The notes beneath the pieces are model-generated. The model was not told the origin of the DNA and did no database searches. It saw nothing but the letters and a program-made list of their open reading frames with translations. This document shows, piece by piece, positions 37,804 through 48,910 of a stretch of 64,000 nucleotides of DNA. The translations under genes were made by a program, and so were the position numbers. This DNA is from Corbicula japonica. Its lineage: Eukaryota > Mollusca > Bivalvia > Venerida > Cyrenidae. Positions within the stretch are counted from its first letter, which is position 1. Each line of letters starts with the position of its first letter. The stretch covers positions 12,673,484 to 12,737,483 of the forward strand of contig JAZAYU010000005.1 in the NCBI GenBank assembly GCA_038501625.1, given 5' to 3'.

Positions 37804-38470
37804 TGACTGATTTTACTTATATTAAGTAAGAACAATCAATTTTGGAAAATATCAGAAGAATTGAACTTAATTGAGATGAAAACAATTTTAAAATCTAAAT
37901 ATAAGAAGTGAATGTAATAAATTGACTATAAAAAGCTTTTAGATTAAAAAAGAAATATAGATTTTGGAAAATATCAGAAAAATAAAATCACAATTGATGA
38001 ATATATTTTTAAAAGCTTCGCATCCTTAGAAATGAATTAAATGATTGACACCATAAAAACTTGACGACAACATGATAAGGGACTTCAAACCATCATAGAA
38101 GATTAGAACATGTAAAAGATAGTAATATCTGTTAAAATCAAGAAAAAAAACTATTATTTAACAAAACTGCAAACCGATGAAGCATTATAATTGTATAATT
38201 ATGTCACTCAATTGAAGAAAATATCACACATTCGGTAGTTCTGTTTAATATGGAAAACAACAACAAAACCATAGAACATTTGGCGTTGGTGCAGCATTTT
38301 AAAGATTTTGGAAATTAGGATCTTTTGCTGAAAGAGCTTTTAATCAGGTGATTTATTACTATTATTGCGGGATAGGTGTCTACGTTGGAGAGATGTAACC
38401 ATAGCAACATGTACACACTGTCTTGTTCTTGCGAACATGGAGTCGCAATTTTGATGTTGGTACACCATAG
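37804..38470. other. No recognised feature
   Basis: AT-rich, with a loosely repeated GATTTTGGAAAATATCAGAA (37840 and 37972), about 130 bp apart. Confidence 0.4.
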
Positions 38471-38474
38471 AACC

Positions 38475-38582
38475 TGTGCCCAAGGTTATAAAACTGAGCA
38501 TGGAAACCAGTCTCAAATCTCAAGCATCTGATTGAGATTTGAGACTGGTTTCTAATCTCAGCTTTATAACATTCAGCCCTGG
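38475..38582. mobile_element. PAL element, centre deleted
   Basis: GTGCCCAAGGTTATAAAACTG to TTTATAACATTCAGCCCTG with the GGCTGAAATGGCGAC centre missing: AGCATCTGATTGAGATTTGAG. Confidence 0.9.
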
Positions 38583-38599
38583 TTTGTGCTCCCAGTGAC

Positions 38600-39036
38600 A
38601 AAAGGGTTTGGCTACCGACTGCTCCAAATGTTTTCTGTGTCTCATATTTTTGTGATGTCTTCTGTGATATGCAGGATTTATATTCTAAGATCCCCTGTCA
38701 AAATTCTATTCTGCTTAGTTCCGCCCATTGTTTTCTCGTTTAGGGCAAACCCATTCTTTTATCTAGGGACCATACGCCGCTGAACATGGAATGGTATTAA
38801 TCTGATTATACCTCATTGAAGGTTCCATGTTCACCGTCATATGCATACCGTCGTTTGGGATGGATCGAAATTGTACCATTTAATGGTGTAATTACTGAGT
38901 TGCGCTCAACCCGGGGCTAGGCGGCGTGGGTAGTAATATGCATTCCCATTCCTGCCCATGAGCAGGCTCAATCAAACCGAGCCAGCAGTATTTTCATATT
39001 TGTCGTGTTCGGCGGCTTTCAAAGTTCCATTTTTAT
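38600..39036 (+). repeat. R2 repeat, longest copy
   Basis: Includes the 5' extension seen in few copies: GATATGCAGGATTTATATTC, GATCCCCTGTCAAAATTC, CCGCCCATTGTTTTCTCG, AGGGCAAACCCATTC, ACGCCGCTGAACATGGAATG, AAGGTTCCATGTTCACC, then the common 3' part. About 430 bp. Confidence 0.85.
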
Positions 39037-39613
39037 CTTTTTCTATTTTCCTAGAGAAATATCTTCTTTCTATTTGTGTTGTTTGTCTAGAGAGTCTGTG
39101 TATTCATTTAACGATATTTATTAAGAAAAGTACAAGATGTTTACCATGCAATTGATGGCCGTGAAATAAATGTTGTTATGGACCGAATTTTAAGACATAT
39201 CGGTACTTTTCGCAATGCAAATGCTGTTTCAGCTCATACCAAGAGAATACTCATTGAAAGGTTAGATTTGTTATTACCGTTAAAAGTTGTTGCTTGTTGA
39301 CAAACTGCATAATTATGACCAAAGTAACCTTGGTCCAGCTTCTAGGATGGTCCTATTAACAGAAAAAGAAATACTGACACGATCAGAAATATATTGCTCG
39401 CCTTATATGATCTAGAAGTGACGTATTATACAATACTGAAAGACTATCTAACTTTATCTTAACTGACTACATTGTATGACAATATGGGCGTAAGATGACA
39501 AAATGTTTCAGATGATAAAAGAGATATAAGTCGATAGTTGATTTCATTGTTATCTGAAGAGATACAAACTTAAATTAATTATATTAGTTATTAGTCAGTT
39601 ATTTTTTAATATT
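39037..39613. other. No recognised feature
   Basis: AT-rich intergenic spacer. Confidence 0.4.
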
Positions 39614-39765
39614 AGGACTGAAGATTATAAAGCTGAGATTGGAAACCAGTCTCAAATCTCAAGCATCTGATTGGCTGAAATGGCGACCAGTCGCCTTTTC
39701 AGCCAATCAGATGCTTGAGATTTGAGACTGGTTTCCATGCTCAGTTTTATAATCTTAGGCATTGG
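39614..39765. mobile_element. PAL element, full length
   Basis: GGACTGAAGATTATAAAGC..TTATAATCTTAGGCATTGG. The centre GGCGACCAGTCGCC is intact on one side (one T for C). The minus ORF at 39652 comes from it. Confidence 0.9.
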
Positions 39766-39848
39766 TTGTGCTGAGCATGAGCAATAATAGAAATGCATAT
39801 AACTGTCCATGCCGCTAAACCACTGTTTGAGCGCCACTCAGTATTTTA
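39766..39848 (-). repeat. R2 repeat, core fragment
   Basis: GAGCATGAGCAATAATAGAAATGCATAT, CTGTCCATGCCGC and GAGCGCCACTCAGTATTTAA in reverse. It abuts the PAL element directly. Confidence 0.7.
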
Positions 39849-40390
39849 ATTATGAGATATGACCCTTTGGGATAACCACCCGAGACCTGGTTATTTAATT
39901 TTACTTTGACTGGCAAACACTAACATTGCTTTACCTGTCGCGCTTTAAATGAGAGAGGTAAACTACCCTCCTAAATGCGCCCACATCCAAAAGCGATATA
40001 AGCAATACAGGGATACGTACGATACAAAAAACGAAGCGTATGGGGAAGCTTTACAGACATCGCAGATACGGGAAAACGTAAAAAAACTTAATAAATTAAT
40101 GTGATTACCTGGCATACATGGTAGTTTCTGGAATGCTTAAATAGTAAAGTATATAAGGATAACCTTACATACATCGCAAACATAACAAATTCAATATTTT
40201 AATAATGCAAAGTCTTTGTTCAAATGTTGATCATTGTTAAAAATTTCTCACTAAATTCTAAATTTAAAACTTTTTCGTCAAATTAATGGAACGCTGCAGA
40301 AGTGGTTTGCCTTCGAGCTCAACAAGGCGAATGAAAATCAATCTTTCTAGTATTCCTTAAAAAAAAGTTTGCAAAAACATCTTTTTTCAT
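39849..40390. other. No recognised feature
   Basis: Intergenic; nothing recognised. Confidence 0.4.
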
Positions 40391-40527
40391 CTGTGCCCAA
40401 GGTTATAAAACTGACCATGGAAACCAGTCTCAAATCTCAAGCATCTGATCAGTCGCCATTTCAGCCAATCAGATTCTTGAGATATGAGACTGGTTTCCAA
40501 TCACAGCTTTATAACCTTCAGCCCTGT
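40391..40527. mobile_element. PAL element, left arm shortened
   Basis: GTGCCCAAGGTTATAAAACTG..AACCTTCAGCCCTG with GCATCTGATCAGTCGCCATTTCAGCC in the middle, so the left inner arm is deleted. Confidence 0.9.
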
Positions 40528-41398
40528 TTTTCCAGAAACTCAACTCGTTAAATGACATAAATAATGACCATTTGCAATCCCGCCGTTGCATGCTGATGCA
40601 AAAAACTTAATTAAAGAGAAAGCTTTCTTGATATTGTGTGCTGGCACATCCGATAACGTCTTATAACATTTTCTTATTTCTCGTTGCATATGTAAACCAC
40701 ATCACGCTCGACCTTCGGTCTCGCGCGATATTTTTTTACATACTTAACTCGAAAAATACGAACCTACAGAATGCATACTGTTATAATATTCCATATTGAT
40801 TGAATGTAATGCATGGGGAGACGTTTAAGAGCCGATGAACGACAGAACCAAATCTACTGTTGTATTAAAATGAATTAAAAGGAAAACTGATGATTTCTAG
40901 ACCGTGTGCATAGCTTTAGTTTAAGTCTCTACATTTAATAATAGTTAACGATAGATGAAGTTACAAACTAGTATCATTTGAAAAAACGTAATATTTTTTT
41001 AATCGAGATAAATTGATGGAATAAATTGTTTCATAATTGATGTAAAATAAATAAGTTTAAACTATATTGTAGACAAATAACATTAAGTGTTGTTTGTTTG
41101 TAATTCTAGATAATTTAAGTCTGGTTTTTGATAAATCACATCAGAAATATTTTATTTAGCACGGTGTGTCTGTTACATGACAACAAGATTTCTTAGGATA
41201 AGCGTTTTCAGTATATGTATACACTCACTGTGCTGTATTGTTGCTTTTGTTATTAAAAGTTGCCTACTAACAGTTCAGGGTCGGACACGTCAATGTCTCA
41301 GTTATCGTTAATTAATTGTACCACACTTAAATGCCTGGCAATGACCGTAACTGAACGGATTTCGCCGAACTTTCGGACATATCAGTACATTTAAGGAT
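40528..41398. other. No recognised feature
   Basis: AT-rich with a small GC hairpin near 40706-40735 (GACCTTCGGTC). Confidence 0.4.
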
Positions 41399-41399
41399 C

Positions 41400-41490
41400 T
41401 GTGCCCAAGATTATAAAACTAAATCTGCAGATCAGTCTGAAATCTCAAGCATCTGGTTGGCTGAAATGGCGACCAGTCATTGGGCACAAA
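41400..41490. mobile_element. PAL element, left half
   Basis: GTGCCCAAGATTATAAAACT..GGCTGAAATGGCGACCAGTC, then a jump to ATTGGGCAC. Right arm lost but the last bases of the right end are kept, pointing to internal deletion. Confidence 0.8.
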
Positions 41491-41571
41491 ATACAAAGAT
41501 AATCGTAAATGCACAATAGTGAGTAACACATGTAATATTTGCTTTAAAGTATATTATGATACAAATTAGTA

Positions 41572-41698
41572 AGGAACTTTGAAAGACATCAAACACGACA
41601 AGCATTAACATACTACAGACTCGGTAAGTAAGAGCCAATTCATGGGCAGTAATGAAAATGCACTCTAAGTACTGTACACGCCGCCTAGCTGAGAACTA
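41572..41698 (-). repeat. R2 repeat
   Basis: GGAACTTTGAAAGACATC..AAACACGACAAG, CAGACTCGGTAAGT, CATGGGCAGTAATGAAAATGC and CACGCCGCCTAGC in reverse R2 order. Confidence 0.8.
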
Positions 41699-41751
41699 GA
41701 TTACATTATCTTACTATTGTTTATCAGCAAAAAATTCACATCATTTTGGGT

Positions 41752-41830
41752 GGAATGTGAATGGGGCTCTGAGTTTTATGCGGCTCTGGGCCGTAGCCGT
41801 AACGTTGCTGGTTTCATTCCAGAGCCTCCA
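41752..41830 (+). repeat. Degenerate S1-type tRNA-like fragment
   Basis: GGCTCTGGGCCGTAGCCGTAAC and CTGGTTTCATTCCAGAGCC align loosely with the GCTAGGCGCTGTCGCCGTGA and box B parts of S1. Confidence 0.35.
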
Positions 41831-41934
41831 TTAAATATAACACAGCTTTTCAAAAGCCTGATCCATTATCATTAATGAAAAGTTCACGATTAATGTAAAT
41901 TCATGTATGTATATACAATATATCTCCGCGGGCG

Positions 41935-42580
41935 GACAGTGCGTTCTATTTTCATTAGGTTCTGGAAAATATCAGGACACAAGAGGCCATTGAAATAATG
42001 CTTTTAGCGTCAAGAGAGTCGCCGAAGGCTTTTAGTTTCTTCGTAGTTATATGGCTTAACTGACCATCTGTCATCTCTTGAGTTCATATTAGGTGCACAC
42101 ATTTCAGAAATGTTTAACATAGAGAAGACAGGAAATTTCAATCAAAGTCTGGAGAAATTCGTTCGCACCATTACTACAAGCAAACTAGTTTTGATGCATT
42201 TCCTAAAGCTTGTTCAATAATCTATTGTTATCTGGAAATCTATTCATAGAGTTAAAGTTGCAATTCCTGTTTTCATTATAACTCATGGACCAGAATCAAT
42301 CCGCCTTGAAACAATTAAACCTATTGTTACGTTAAACTTTATATCATGAATAAATGGATTGCAAAAATAAGATTATCATTAACATACGTCTCTGACATCT
42401 TCTACAAAAGATTAATTCTTTAAAGTAAGTGCGGGTCGAGTTGCTAGTGATTCGTGACACTGATTTGGTTTTTAATTTAATTTCATTAAAAGTCTGTTTT
42501 TATTCTATGCTAATTTAAATTCGATTAATCTAATTAACCTTACAAAGAAAATGCATCCTTCTGACGATTTGTGTGTTTTT
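41935..42580. repeat. Low-copy diverged repeat, copy 1
   Basis: GAGGCCATTGAAATAATGC, GCGTCAAGAGAGT, ATGGCTTAACTGACCATC and further on TGCTAGTGATTCGTGACAC, TTTCATTAAAAGTC and GCATCCTTCTGACGATTTG share wording with 43600-43760, 44445-44700 and 51590-51850. No ORF is kept. Confidence 0.4.
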
Positions 42581-43147
42581 AAGAGGAATATTTTTTGGCT
42601 TGTTCTAAAGTTCTAACCCACCTTAAGAAGAAACACCTTGTACTATAGTTTACCTTAATACGTATATTTTAACAACGTCCCTTATGTTCATATAATTATG
42701 TACTTTCTTAACAATAGATAGTAGAAGAGGTCATATTAACGATAAAAGTCTAAATTTGCGAATATATTAATATTCTGTTTATTCTGAATATTTCCACATG
42801 TAGGAGAGACAAAAGAACGAAAACATTAATTAATTTTTCGCATTGTATTTGTAAACAATCAGTTTTTATGTTTTCCTATTAAAAGCTAAACAAATAAATT
42901 TACAACATGCAATAATAACAATAATTTGTTTTAGCGCAGTGTTTCGGTTACATGACCACATTCGTTACAAGCCTTTTACAAAATTACCTGGAGATCTCTT
43001 GAGGCAAATGTTGTCAATAAAATGTTTTCGTCCGCTTCGCTGAATTGTGAACATAGTTCTGAAACATAAATACGCTTAAGTCTCAAGACACAAGAACAAT
43101 CATCATTGCAAAGTAATGAGCAACATTCATACTAGTTTCCTTTAATT
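42581..43147. other. No recognised feature
   Basis: AT-rich. The 3' part (GTTTCGGTTACATGACCAC near 42945) resembles GTGTCTGTTACATGACAAC near 41166, which may be another piece of the low-copy repeat. Confidence 0.35.
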
Positions 43148-43370
43148 TGCCGTAAAAAGTCTCCCCGTACATATAGTCAGTACTGTTATCAGTAAAATAA
43201 CCCGTTACCGGTGTCATGCAGTGATTGTTACGTATATCAGGGCTATCCGATCAACTATTTGGGGGGTTGTCCCGGTTAGCTATATTGGTTGCGTCGCAGG
43301 AATTGCAGGGCTAGGCGTTGTCGCCGTGACGGTGCGGGTTCGCTCCCAGCTAGAGACACTATCATTTTTA
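43148..43370 (+). repeat. S1 composite element
   Basis: B module GCCGTAAAAAGTCTCCCC..TAGTCAGTACTGTTATC..AACCCGTTACCG..ATATCAGGGCTATCCGATC, then GGTTGTCCCGGTTAGC, a box A variant (TAGCTATATTGG at 43277), AATTGCAGGGCTAGGCG and box B GGGTTCGCTCCC near 43336, ending AGACACTATCATTT. Confidence 0.8.
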
Positions 43371-43399
43371 AGTATGAGAGAGTCACATGATGAGCTAAA

Positions 43400-43456
43400 C
43401 AGTTTCCTGAGATTTGAGACAGGTTTCCATTCTCAGTTTTATAATCTTTAGACCAG
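43400..43456. mobile_element. PAL element, right half
   Basis: CTGAGATTTGAGACAGGTTTCC..TCTCAGTTTTATAATCTTTAG, right arm only, 30 bp after the S1 element. Confidence 0.75.
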
Positions 43457-43599
43457 AATCTTTCGTGTTGAAACTCTAAACATAATGTTTAATAATAATT
43501 CACTACATCATGACTTTAATTGATCATTCTCCCCTTTGTGCTTAGAAATTGTGAAACATGGAATAATGTCGTCATTGGTCCGCTTCTCTGACCACTTTA

Positions 43600-43765
43600 A
43601 CGTTAAGATGAGTGTTTGCTTTGTTGCTTGTGATTCGTGAGTGTTTGTGCTTCTAATTGCATTTCATTAAAATTGTGTCTCCTGTGTTAACTGAAGATCG
43701 AGGAATGTTGTAAACCTTATAATGTAAATGATTCCTTCTGGGCGATGTATGTAATTTTAAGAAAA
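43600..43765. repeat. Low-copy diverged repeat, copy 2 (3' part)
   Basis: TTGCTTGTGATTCGTGAGTG, TTGCATTTCATTAAAAT and GATTCCTTCTGGGCGAT align with 42440-42580. Confidence 0.4.
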
Positions 43766-44269
43766 TAAAGTACCCTCAAGTATCTTCAGTTTAAATGAAT
43801 CAGTACTTCGTAGTTAGGTTGTGTCAGAAGTGGCACAAAAGTTGTTTAAATGACCTTTATGGTTAATTTTTAATCAATGTTTTACTGGAATTTACTAGAA
43901 ATACGCCCCTGGCTCCTTATCTTTAAATACTATGTTTGGAAAATAAATTATGTCAAATATTATATAATGGTTAGCTATGCTGCAGATAATAGTAAGTAAG
44001 TGACTTAGGATCATTTCAATTGGTTTATTGTTTTTATTACAGAGTAAAAGTGTCTTTCGTCAACATTACAATTGCATTAGGTCATAACATAATTTAAATT
44101 GAGAATTTGTTTGAACATTGTTTCAGTATAATTTCACGTCCACTTTACCCGTGTTGGTAAAATGTAAAAGTAACTTCACACAATGACGATCATTTATGTC
44201 ATATGTCAGCGAAACTTGCACATCAATTATTTTGTATTTCCATATTAGGTGGGGGTGAGATAAAGGGTA
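43766..44269. other. No recognised feature
   Basis: AT-rich intergenic DNA. Confidence 0.4.
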
Positions 44270-44345
44270 GTTGGGTTGAGCCATAAGGTTAGGCACACGA
44301 GCCGTAGGGGTGCTTGTTTTATGCCGGTTTGAGTCTGTATAATTA
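44270..44345 (+). repeat. tRNA-like fragment
   Basis: TGAGCCATAAGGTTAGGC fits a box A, and CCGGTTTGAGTC a box B about 55 bp on. The acceptor stem does not pair and no anticodon loop can be fixed; SINE remnant or tRNA pseudogene. Confidence 0.4.
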
Positions 44346-44444
44346 TACCGCACATTTTTCTAATTCCTGGTCCATTTTTCCTAGTAAATGAAAAGTACAT
44401 TTATATTTCTAATGTACCGGTAAATATATACACTCACCATTTCC

Positions 44445-44700
44445 CGGCGGACAATAGTCTCGAACTCTATTCTCTATATTGTCTGGAGAATGTCCGATGC
44501 AATAAACAATATGCAATTACAATAATGCTCTTACCATCAAGAGAGTTGAGGAAGGTGTTGAATTTGTATACGTACAAGATGTGGCCTACTTTGAAAATAA
44601 TTATATATAATTAAAGTCACCTTATGTCCTCCATTTCAGAGTGTTTGGATTTCTTGAAGATCGAAATGTCTATCAACTACCTGTTAACTTAGACAAACAA
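44445..44700. repeat. Low-copy diverged repeat, copy 3
   Basis: GGCGGACAATAGTCTCGAAC, ATAATGCTCTTACCATCAAG and TGGCCTACTTTG resemble 41935-42050. Confidence 0.35.
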
Positions 44701-45732
44701 CATCCACCAATGCGAAATTGAAAGTGGTTAAGAGTAGCCACATACATCACAGAGTTTTCGTTCCTTGTAGTATCTTGAGGCGAGTTAAAGAGCGACAACT
44801 CTGTGACGAGACTGACACGATAACAGACCTTCCGCGTTGAGCAACAAGAGCAGTTAAATCCATTAACAATGAATAACAGAAAATAAATATTATCAACGAA
44901 GATTAGACGAAATAAACAAAATAAATATCAGACACTACAATCAATTAACGGAAAATCTCCAAGCTTATTGCATTGTATTGCGGGAATAACCATAAAATGC
45001 ACGATGGTTCGTTAGAAAACCTGTTCCTACCCCAGAGCCGCCTGCAGCAAAAGCCTTTTATTACCCTATACAGTTTATTTTCGTATTTAATTGGATTCGT
45101 ATCACTGATCTCTTGACCCCTTTTTCTCCAATATTCCATGAAAGACAACTCACGGTCACACAATGAGTTATTTTTTACAAATCCTTCCTTTCTGTCGATT
45201 CTCGAACATCAAATTAGCCTGAAGTCAATTTACGCACATATAATGTATTAAAAATCCATACATTTTGTGAACTTGTATTGAAATGATCAATCAAACTGAG
45301 ACTTTCCATATAATTACATCTCGTCAAATCTCACAGAAAAAGCCCTATGGAATCATAAATATGGATTTGCGCATCCTTACCTAACACGAGGTAAGAAAGA
45401 CCTTTAATATCCACATCATTATTTTGTCATCTTGAGTATGTTTCGTTGAGAATATTTTGTCCTGGATTATAGAATTGATTAACATCGTGTGAAGAGCTCA
45501 GAAGATTCTAAAACTTATTAATACCTATTTTAGACATACGATAAAAGCATGGTTTGTTTTTCAAATGATAGCAACGACACTTGCAGTGGAATAAATAACA
45601 ATGCAGACAATACTCATATTTTGTTGCTATTGTTTAGTTAAACATAAACTATAACATAATCGTGATCTTTCCATATACAACTGTGTCAAAACATCGCCGA
45701 ATAAAGTGTACAATTCTAAAATAAGGTTAAAG
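44701..45732. other. No recognised feature
   Basis: AT-rich; minus ORF 44945-45163 has no recognisable domain. Confidence 0.4.
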
Positions 45733-45942
45733 TATGGCGGCTGTAAGAAGTCTCCCCGTACATTCAATCAGAACTGTTATCAATTACCGTCTTAAAAGGT
45801 CTTTGATATATTTGTGTAAATATTAGGTAGCGTTCAACCCGAGCTAGACAGCGTGACGTATTCCCAGTGTTTGCCATACACAGGCTCATTATTCGGAGCC
45901 TGCAATATTTTGATATTTGTTGTATTTGGGCTTTCAAAGGTC
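45733..45942 (+). repeat. B module fused to R2
   Basis: GGCGGCTGTAAGAAGTCTCC..CATTCAATCAGAACTGTTATC (B module), then TGTAAATATTAGGTAGCG, TTCAACCCGAGCTAGACAGCGTG, CACAGGCTCATTATTCGGAG and CCTGCAATATTTTGATATTTG (R2). Same joint as at 13156-13345. Confidence 0.75.
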
Positions 45943-46094
45943 CTTGTCATCTATTACAAGATTTTTATTGTTTATTTTATTATTACCAGAATTATGTTAC
46001 TATATGGAAATAGCGTTAGTCAATCTAGTCTGTAGAAAAACATGATTAGTTAACATACTCTCTTTTCTGTCTATGTTTCAAAATCCAAATTAAT

Positions 46095-46180
46095 TCAGCC
46101 TGTTCAAGGGCAGTTATGGAAATGCATATTACTGGCCACGCCGCCTAGCCGAGCGCAACTCAGTATTTAAACAATTATAC
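46095..46180 (-). repeat. R2 repeat, core
   Basis: CAGCCTGTTCAAGGGCAGTTATGGAAATGCATATTACTGGCC and CACGCCGCCTAGCCGAGCGCAACTCAGTATTTA in reverse. It abuts the mariner-like remnant. Confidence 0.8.
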
Positions 46181-46183
46181 TCA

Positions 46184-46722
46184 GCAAAAATAAAGTGTCC
46201 ACTTTCCTACCTGTAATTATGTTAAATTAGAAAACTAACATTCAAATTTTTTCTTTGGTTATATTTGCATGTCTGTTATCATTTCCAAGTAATACAACGT
46301 CTTGAAAATTTGCTGTCACAACTACGTTATCATCTTTCTTATAATAAGGGTTTCATGAAGAATTCAATGGCCAAATAACCTTTAACATTAGTTAGAATTT
46401 AATCCAAAATCTCCAGTTCTTGCAGTCAATAACATCCCCAAAATTTCATTAATAAACCAACTAGTCCTCGATAAACAACACTAGAAATTTCAACCATTTG
46501 CAATTACCTCCCTTTCAATTGAAAATGTAATGTATTGAAATCCTTTATTAATTGCTTTCGATGGGCAATTGCTTAGTACTTGGTCTGGAAGATGATGTTC
46601 ATGAGCAGTTAACCTTTTAACAATTAAGTGTTAGTATAACACCATTCAAAGCGTTCCTCATTAAATGCAAAAATCTTTATGAGTATAAAAGCATACAAAT
46701 TGATACTTTTTTTAAATTATTA
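46184..46722 (-). mobile_element. Mariner/Tc1-like MITE remnant
   Basis: TATACTCAGCAAAAATAAAG at one end and TTGATACTTTTTTT at the other are inverted, degenerate termini. The right half (ACCTCCCTTTCAATTG, ACACCATTCAAAGCGTTCC) is the reverse of 31313-31597. About 540 bp, no transposase. Confidence 0.6.
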
Positions 46723-47087
46723 GTAGGCAGGAATATGTGGTTAATGGTCGTCAAAACATGCACCACGGCTGTCATCAGAGGGTATTGTAATGCTGAACAA
46801 GCTTTATGAGCCTTCGGACCCAAATGTAAGAATGGTCCTTTAAGATCAGTCTTCTAAGAATCCGATCACCTTAAATTTTATTATGACAGGAGGTAACATG
46901 TCGGTCAAGAGAACTTTTAGCTATGTATGGTAATAACAACCTAAAGGGAAAAGAGAAATCGGTGATATATTCAATGTCTGCTTTTATTAACATAATCTTC
47001 GGATACCCATTTGCAGTGTCCTGACACGAGAGCTCATTAGAATGTTGATGGAAAAATTATTTCAGGAAAACACTGGACCAAATCTTC
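46723..47087. other. No recognised feature
   Basis: AT-rich intergenic spacer. Confidence 0.4.
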
Positions 47088-47142
47088 TGTGGGGAGCCTG
47101 TGTCATCTGAATGTGGCGATTCCCATTATGCATACTCTACTG
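47088..47142 (-). repeat. R1 repeat, 5' tip
   Basis: TGTGGGGAGCCTGTGTCATC..TGTGGCGATTCCCATTATGCAT. Confidence 0.7.
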
Positions 47143-47344
47143 TTCTTCCTTTATTATGACAATTATAAATCTTAATCAAGAAACAAATTTTATTTTGGAT
47201 CTTCAAATATATATAACTGATTATGAATACCATAAGTGGGCAGACATGTGATACGTTGTTTATATAACCAAGAATAATCTTAATACAGGAGAGGGCACAT
47301 TAATTTTTCTATCAATTAATTTTTATTATTTTAATCAATAATCA
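47143..47344. other. No recognised feature
   Basis: AT-rich. Confidence 0.4.
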
Positions 47345-47345
47345 T

Positions 47346-47537
47346 AAAATGATATTGCCTCTACCTGGGAGCGAACCCGCACCGTCACGGCGACAACGCC
47401 TAGCCTTGCAATTCCGACGACGCAACCAACTGAGCTAACCGGGACAACCCCCCAAAAAATTGATCGGATAGCATTGATATACGTTACCATCACTGTACGA
47501 TACCGTTAACGGGTTATTTTACTGATAACAGTACAGA
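47346..47537 (-). repeat. S1 composite element, reverse
   Basis: Reverse strand: TGATATTGCCTCTACC (end), GGGAGCGAACCCGCACC (box B), CCAACTGAGCTAACC (box A, perfect match to TAGCTCAGTTGG), GGGACAACCCCCC and the B module end (GGATAGCATTGATATACG, AACGGGTTATTTTACTG). The best-preserved tRNA-like domain in the window. Confidence 0.85.
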
Positions 47538-47656
47538 AATTATGGTGATATCAAATTTGTAAAATTGTTCACCAGTCAACCATATTTAAATGTCCTTGTC
47601 TGCCACATGGCTGTCTAGTTAACTGTAATTTAAAATACTACTGTTTATAAGCGGAT

Positions 47657-47770
47657 AATGATTTATCTTCCATCTTCCTTGTTGAGATAAAAATAGCATG
47701 GACCGATAATAGATTGTTCCTTTGTTTACTTGTCACAAGACAAAGTTAAATGCTTATGCAAATATTGCTC
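47657..47770 (+). repeat. Small direct repeat, copy 1
   Basis: ATTTATCTTCCATCTTCC, AGCATGGACCGATAATAG and TTGTCACAAGACAAAGTTAA are repeated at 50108-50222 at an estimated 75-80 percent identity. Confidence 0.55.
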
Positions 47771-47907
47771 AGTCCGTTCAACACAATCATTGGAAAAATG
47801 TCATTCCTGCTCGTAAATACAGCTTTAACAGGGTTAATTAACAATCACTTCTCTTATCATTACACTCCGATCGCGAATACCATTTTAAATAAGCCACTGC
47901 GATGGAG

Positions 47908-48018
47908 TGAAGATCTGGTTGCTCTCAACCCAGGACTAGGCGGCGTGGGCAGTTTTATGCATTTCCATTACTGCCCATGAACATGTTCAATTAAATCTAG
48001 CCTGTGATAATTTCATGC
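47908..48018 (+). repeat. R2 repeat, 3' part
   Basis: CTCAACCCAGGACTAGGCGG, GTGGGCAGTTTTATGCATTTC, CATTACTGCCCATGAACATG and AGCCTGTGATAATTTCATG. Confidence 0.8.
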
Positions 48019-48829
48019 ATGGCAAAACACACAAAAGTGTAAAATATTATAAAACTAATGACGTTCTCAAGAAGAAATAAGTGGGCGCTCAGTGACCCTA
48101 CTGGGGCCAAAGCACCTCTTCAAATCAGCAAGAACACGAAGGTAATAATAAAAGGTAAAATCTTTTACAAGATTTCTTAATGAAAATTCATAAAGTTTAA
48201 CTTGTAAACAAAGAGGTAAGCAACGCAATAATTTGCAGATGGGTCAATGTGCAGTGGCATTTGTCATTCCACTGTCATCGATAAAAAAGATAATTATCAA
48301 AATTTCTCTAACGACAAAATGCAGTTCAATAAAACTTTGCACAAACCGATGTTATTAATATATGTTTAATTTACATACGCTAAGAAACGTTAAAGAAAAA
48401 TAGTCAGACCCCTTGTTTTTGTGAAAAATTGCAAGTAGAATTTTATGTATTTTTAGGTACAACTATTTTTTTACTGTTCCAACTTTTCTTAACGTATGTA
48501 AAATAATCATACACTTAAAGCATTTTCGTTTCGCTTATTGTAACATGTCATGTAGAAATATGTATGTTTATTTTAGAACTTAGAACACACCAGAATTCAT
48601 TTTATAATCTACGATAAGTTATTATAGAGTAACAGTATTAATCACCAAACACATTGTCTACGTGCTCTTTTCAGATTTGTATACATAATTACTGCGAATA
48701 TAATCTTTTTCTTTCTTTTTTGTTGTCTATATTTAATTATACGAAAACCAAAATAAAATTATTATCTTCGATAAAAAGATAAGTGCATGCGGAAATATAG
48801 ATGATCAATAACGCAAATTTATTGGAAAA
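48019..48829. other. No recognised feature
   Basis: AT-rich intergenic DNA. Confidence 0.4.
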
Positions 48830-48910
48830 TTGAAATATGCCTATCGGGAGTTGCCACATCCATAAAAACACAGCCTCCCCAAGCAGCCAAAAAGTAGAGA
48901 GGAAAATGAT
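48830..48910 (+). repeat. R1 repeat, 5' tip
   Basis: GAAATATGCCTATCGGGAGTTGCC, AACACAGCCTCCCC and GCCAAAAAGTAGAGAGGAAAA. Confidence 0.8.

Noticed and set aside
47346..47470. Functional tRNA gene
   Set aside because: Box A and box B are intact but the acceptor stem and anticodon arm do not pair, and the same sequence recurs with flanking repeat sequence.
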